Of a stretch of 6,267 bases of DNA, positions 5,299 through 6,267 are shown in pieces. This DNA is from Ardenticatenales bacterium (GTDB taxonomy: Bacteria > Chloroflexota > Anaerolineae > Promineifilales > UBA4811). The notes under the pieces are model-generated. The model saw nothing but the letters and a program-made list of their open reading frames with translations. It had not been told where the DNA came from and ran no database searches. Position numbers and translations under genes: made by a program. Numbering within the stretch: position 1 is the first letter of the stretch; each line of letters starts with the position of its first letter. The stretch covers positions 1 through 6,267 of the forward strand of contig DAOUVM010000157.1 in assembly GCA_030667645.1 (NCBI GenBank), written 5' to 3'.

Positions 5299-6096
5299 CT
5301 AGTTAGCCTCCCGCCTGCGGGTCACTTCATCCAATTCGTGTGTCAAAGCCTCCAGCTCATCGGCGCCAGACATGCTGCGGATCATCTCCTCGCGAGTAAT
5401 CTCGTCCTTGTTCCAGATACCTCGAGTCCGGCCACGTTTGAGTATTATAAACCGGTCGCCCACGGGATAAGCATGATGCGGGTTGTGAGTGATAAAGATG
5501 ACGCCCAAGTTCCGGGCCGCAGCCCGCGCGATATACTTGAGCACTGTGCCCGCCTGCTTGACACCTAACGCCGCTGTCGGCTCGTCAAGGATCAGGACCT
5601 TGGCCCCAAAGTAGACGGCGCGGGCAATGGCCACTGATTGACGCTCCCCGCCGGACATGGTGCCCACTGGCTGGTCAGGGTCGCGGATGTCGATCCCCAT
5701 CCTGCCCAGTTCCTCACGAACGGTCTTTTTTGCGAATTCGATGTCGTAGCGACGGAACAGCCCCCGGCCCTTCTCCGGCTCGGCGCCGAGGAAAAAGTTG
5801 CGCCAGATAGGCATCAACGAAACCATAGCCAAATCCTGGTACACTGTCGCGATTCCGCGAGCAAGAGCCTCACGAGGCGAGTTAAAGTTGACCCGGTTGC
5901 CTTCGAAAAAGAAATCGCCGTCAGTCTGCTGGTGTACGCCCGCGAGAATCTTGATCAGTGTAGATTTGCCAGCGCCGTTGTCTCCAAGAAGGCAAGTAAC
6001 CTGACCGGGATAGACATCGGCCGAGACGTCGCTCAGGGCGATCACGCTGCCGAACAACTTGCTGATGCTACGAACTGCAAGAATAGGCTCAGTCAT
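5299..6096 (-). CDS. CUT2-type sugar/cyclitol ABC transporter ATP-binding protein (FrcA-like)
   Basis: This 265-residue ATPase would power import of a monosaccharide or cyclitol at the inner face of the membrane. It has a single nucleotide-binding domain, unlike the tandem RbsA type of about 500 residues. Visible motifs are Walker A GDNGAGKST (38-46), the Q-loop at Q87, signature MSGGERQ (147-153, with Glu where LSGGQ has Gln, as in FrcA relatives), Walker B KVLILDEP (166-173, with D171 and E172) and the H-loop THN (H204). It is full-length for the FrcA class. The ATG is preceded by AAGGAGG 4 bases upstream and shares ATGA with the stop codon of the permease gene, indicating coupled translation. 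Clustering with iolG and iolN suggests inositol or a related cyclitol as substrate. The substrate-binding protein is not in the window and probably lies upstream. Confidence 0.9.
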   Translation of the reverse strand: MTEPILAVRSISKLFGSVIALSDVSADVYPGQVTCLLGDNGAGKSTLIKILAGVHQQTDGDFFFEGNRVNFNSPREALARGIATVYQDLAMVSLMPIWRNFFLGAEPEKGRGLFRRYDIEFAKKTVREELGRMGIDIRDPDQPVGTMSGGERQSVAIARAVYFGAKVLILDEPTAALGVKQAGTVLKYIARAAARNLGVIFITHNPHHAYPVGDRFIILKRGRTRGIWNKDEITREEMIRSMSGADELEALTHELDEVTRRREAN

Positions 6097-6267
6097 GCTG
6101 CCTCCTTCTCTTCAGTCTTGCCTTTAGCACCCGCAACCGTCACAGCTTCTGCACGTTTGCGGGTAAAGTCGTTCACGAGAACCGAGACGAGAAGCATTAC
6201 GCCCAAAAAGGCATAGAACCAGTCGGTGTCCCACCCGGCAAAGGTGATGCCCACCCGGACCATGCCA
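6093..6267 (-). CDS. CUT2-type ABC transporter permease, C-terminal end only
   Basis: The last 57 codons of a permease gene are visible. They begin within GMVRVGITFAGWDTDWFYA, continue into a membrane helix (about FLGVMLLVSVLV), and finish with a charged cytoplasmic tail FTRKRAEAV and a Lys/Glu-rich end. This matches the last transmembrane segment and tail of RbsC/FrcC-like permeases, which form the membrane channel of sugar importers. The TGA stop (6095-6093) overlaps the ATG of the ATPase gene by 4 bases, the usual permease-ATPase coupling. The assignment rests on this short tail plus the adjacent ATPase; the 5' end is outside the window. Confidence 0.8.
   Translation of the reverse strand, partial: GMVRVGITFAGWDTDWFYAFLGVMLLVSVLVNDFTRKRAEAVTVAGAKGKTEEKEAA

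Noticed and set aside
1..6267. CRISPR array, insertion sequence or transposon ends
   Set aside because: I saw no regularly spaced direct repeats, transposase motifs or matching terminal inverted repeats.

Overview
The window is a stretch of GC-rich bacterial chromosome with every supportable gene on the minus strand, so transcription runs from high to low coordinates. It reads as the middle and end of a cyclitol (inositol) uptake and breakdown operon, followed by an unrelated-looking von Willebrand factor A (vWA) gene. The mix of a CUT2-type sugar ABC transporter, an inositol 2-dehydrogenase, a creatininase-fold IolN-like hydrolase and a uroporphyrinogen-decarboxylase-like (URO-D) protein suggests a heterotroph, perhaps a Chloroflexota or similar environmental lineage. 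That placement is inference from gene content only; no marker gene is present.

Layout in transcription order: the C-terminus of a CUT2 (RbsC/FrcC-like) permease (6267-6093, 5' end outside the window); its single-domain ATPase, coupled by a 4-base ATGA overlap (6096-5299); a putative lipoprotein with an HExxH zinc-metallopeptidase motif (about 5266-4610); a universal stress protein whose start codon lies inside the end of the lipoprotein gene (4620-4180); a URO-D/methyltransferase-fold protein (4116-2959); an inositol 2-dehydrogenase of the Gfo/Idh/MocA family, iolG (2945-1926); a 243-base gap; and a creatininase-family protein best read as 3-dehydro-scyllo-inosose hydrolase, iolN (1682-558). 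After a 201-base non-coding stretch rich in inverted repeats comes the N-terminal part of a vWA protein (356-1, continuing off the edge), with visibly lower GC content.

Proposed joint function: the ABC transporter imports a cyclitol, IolG oxidises myo-inositol to scyllo-inosose, a 3-dehydrogenase (IolM, not in the window) would act next, and IolN opens the ring of the diketo product, as in the Thermotoga-type pathway. The URO-D-like protein has no established place in that route. One possibility is removal of O-methyl groups from methylated inositols, but no corrinoid protein is visible here. The lipoprotein metallopeptidase is the least explained member of the operon.
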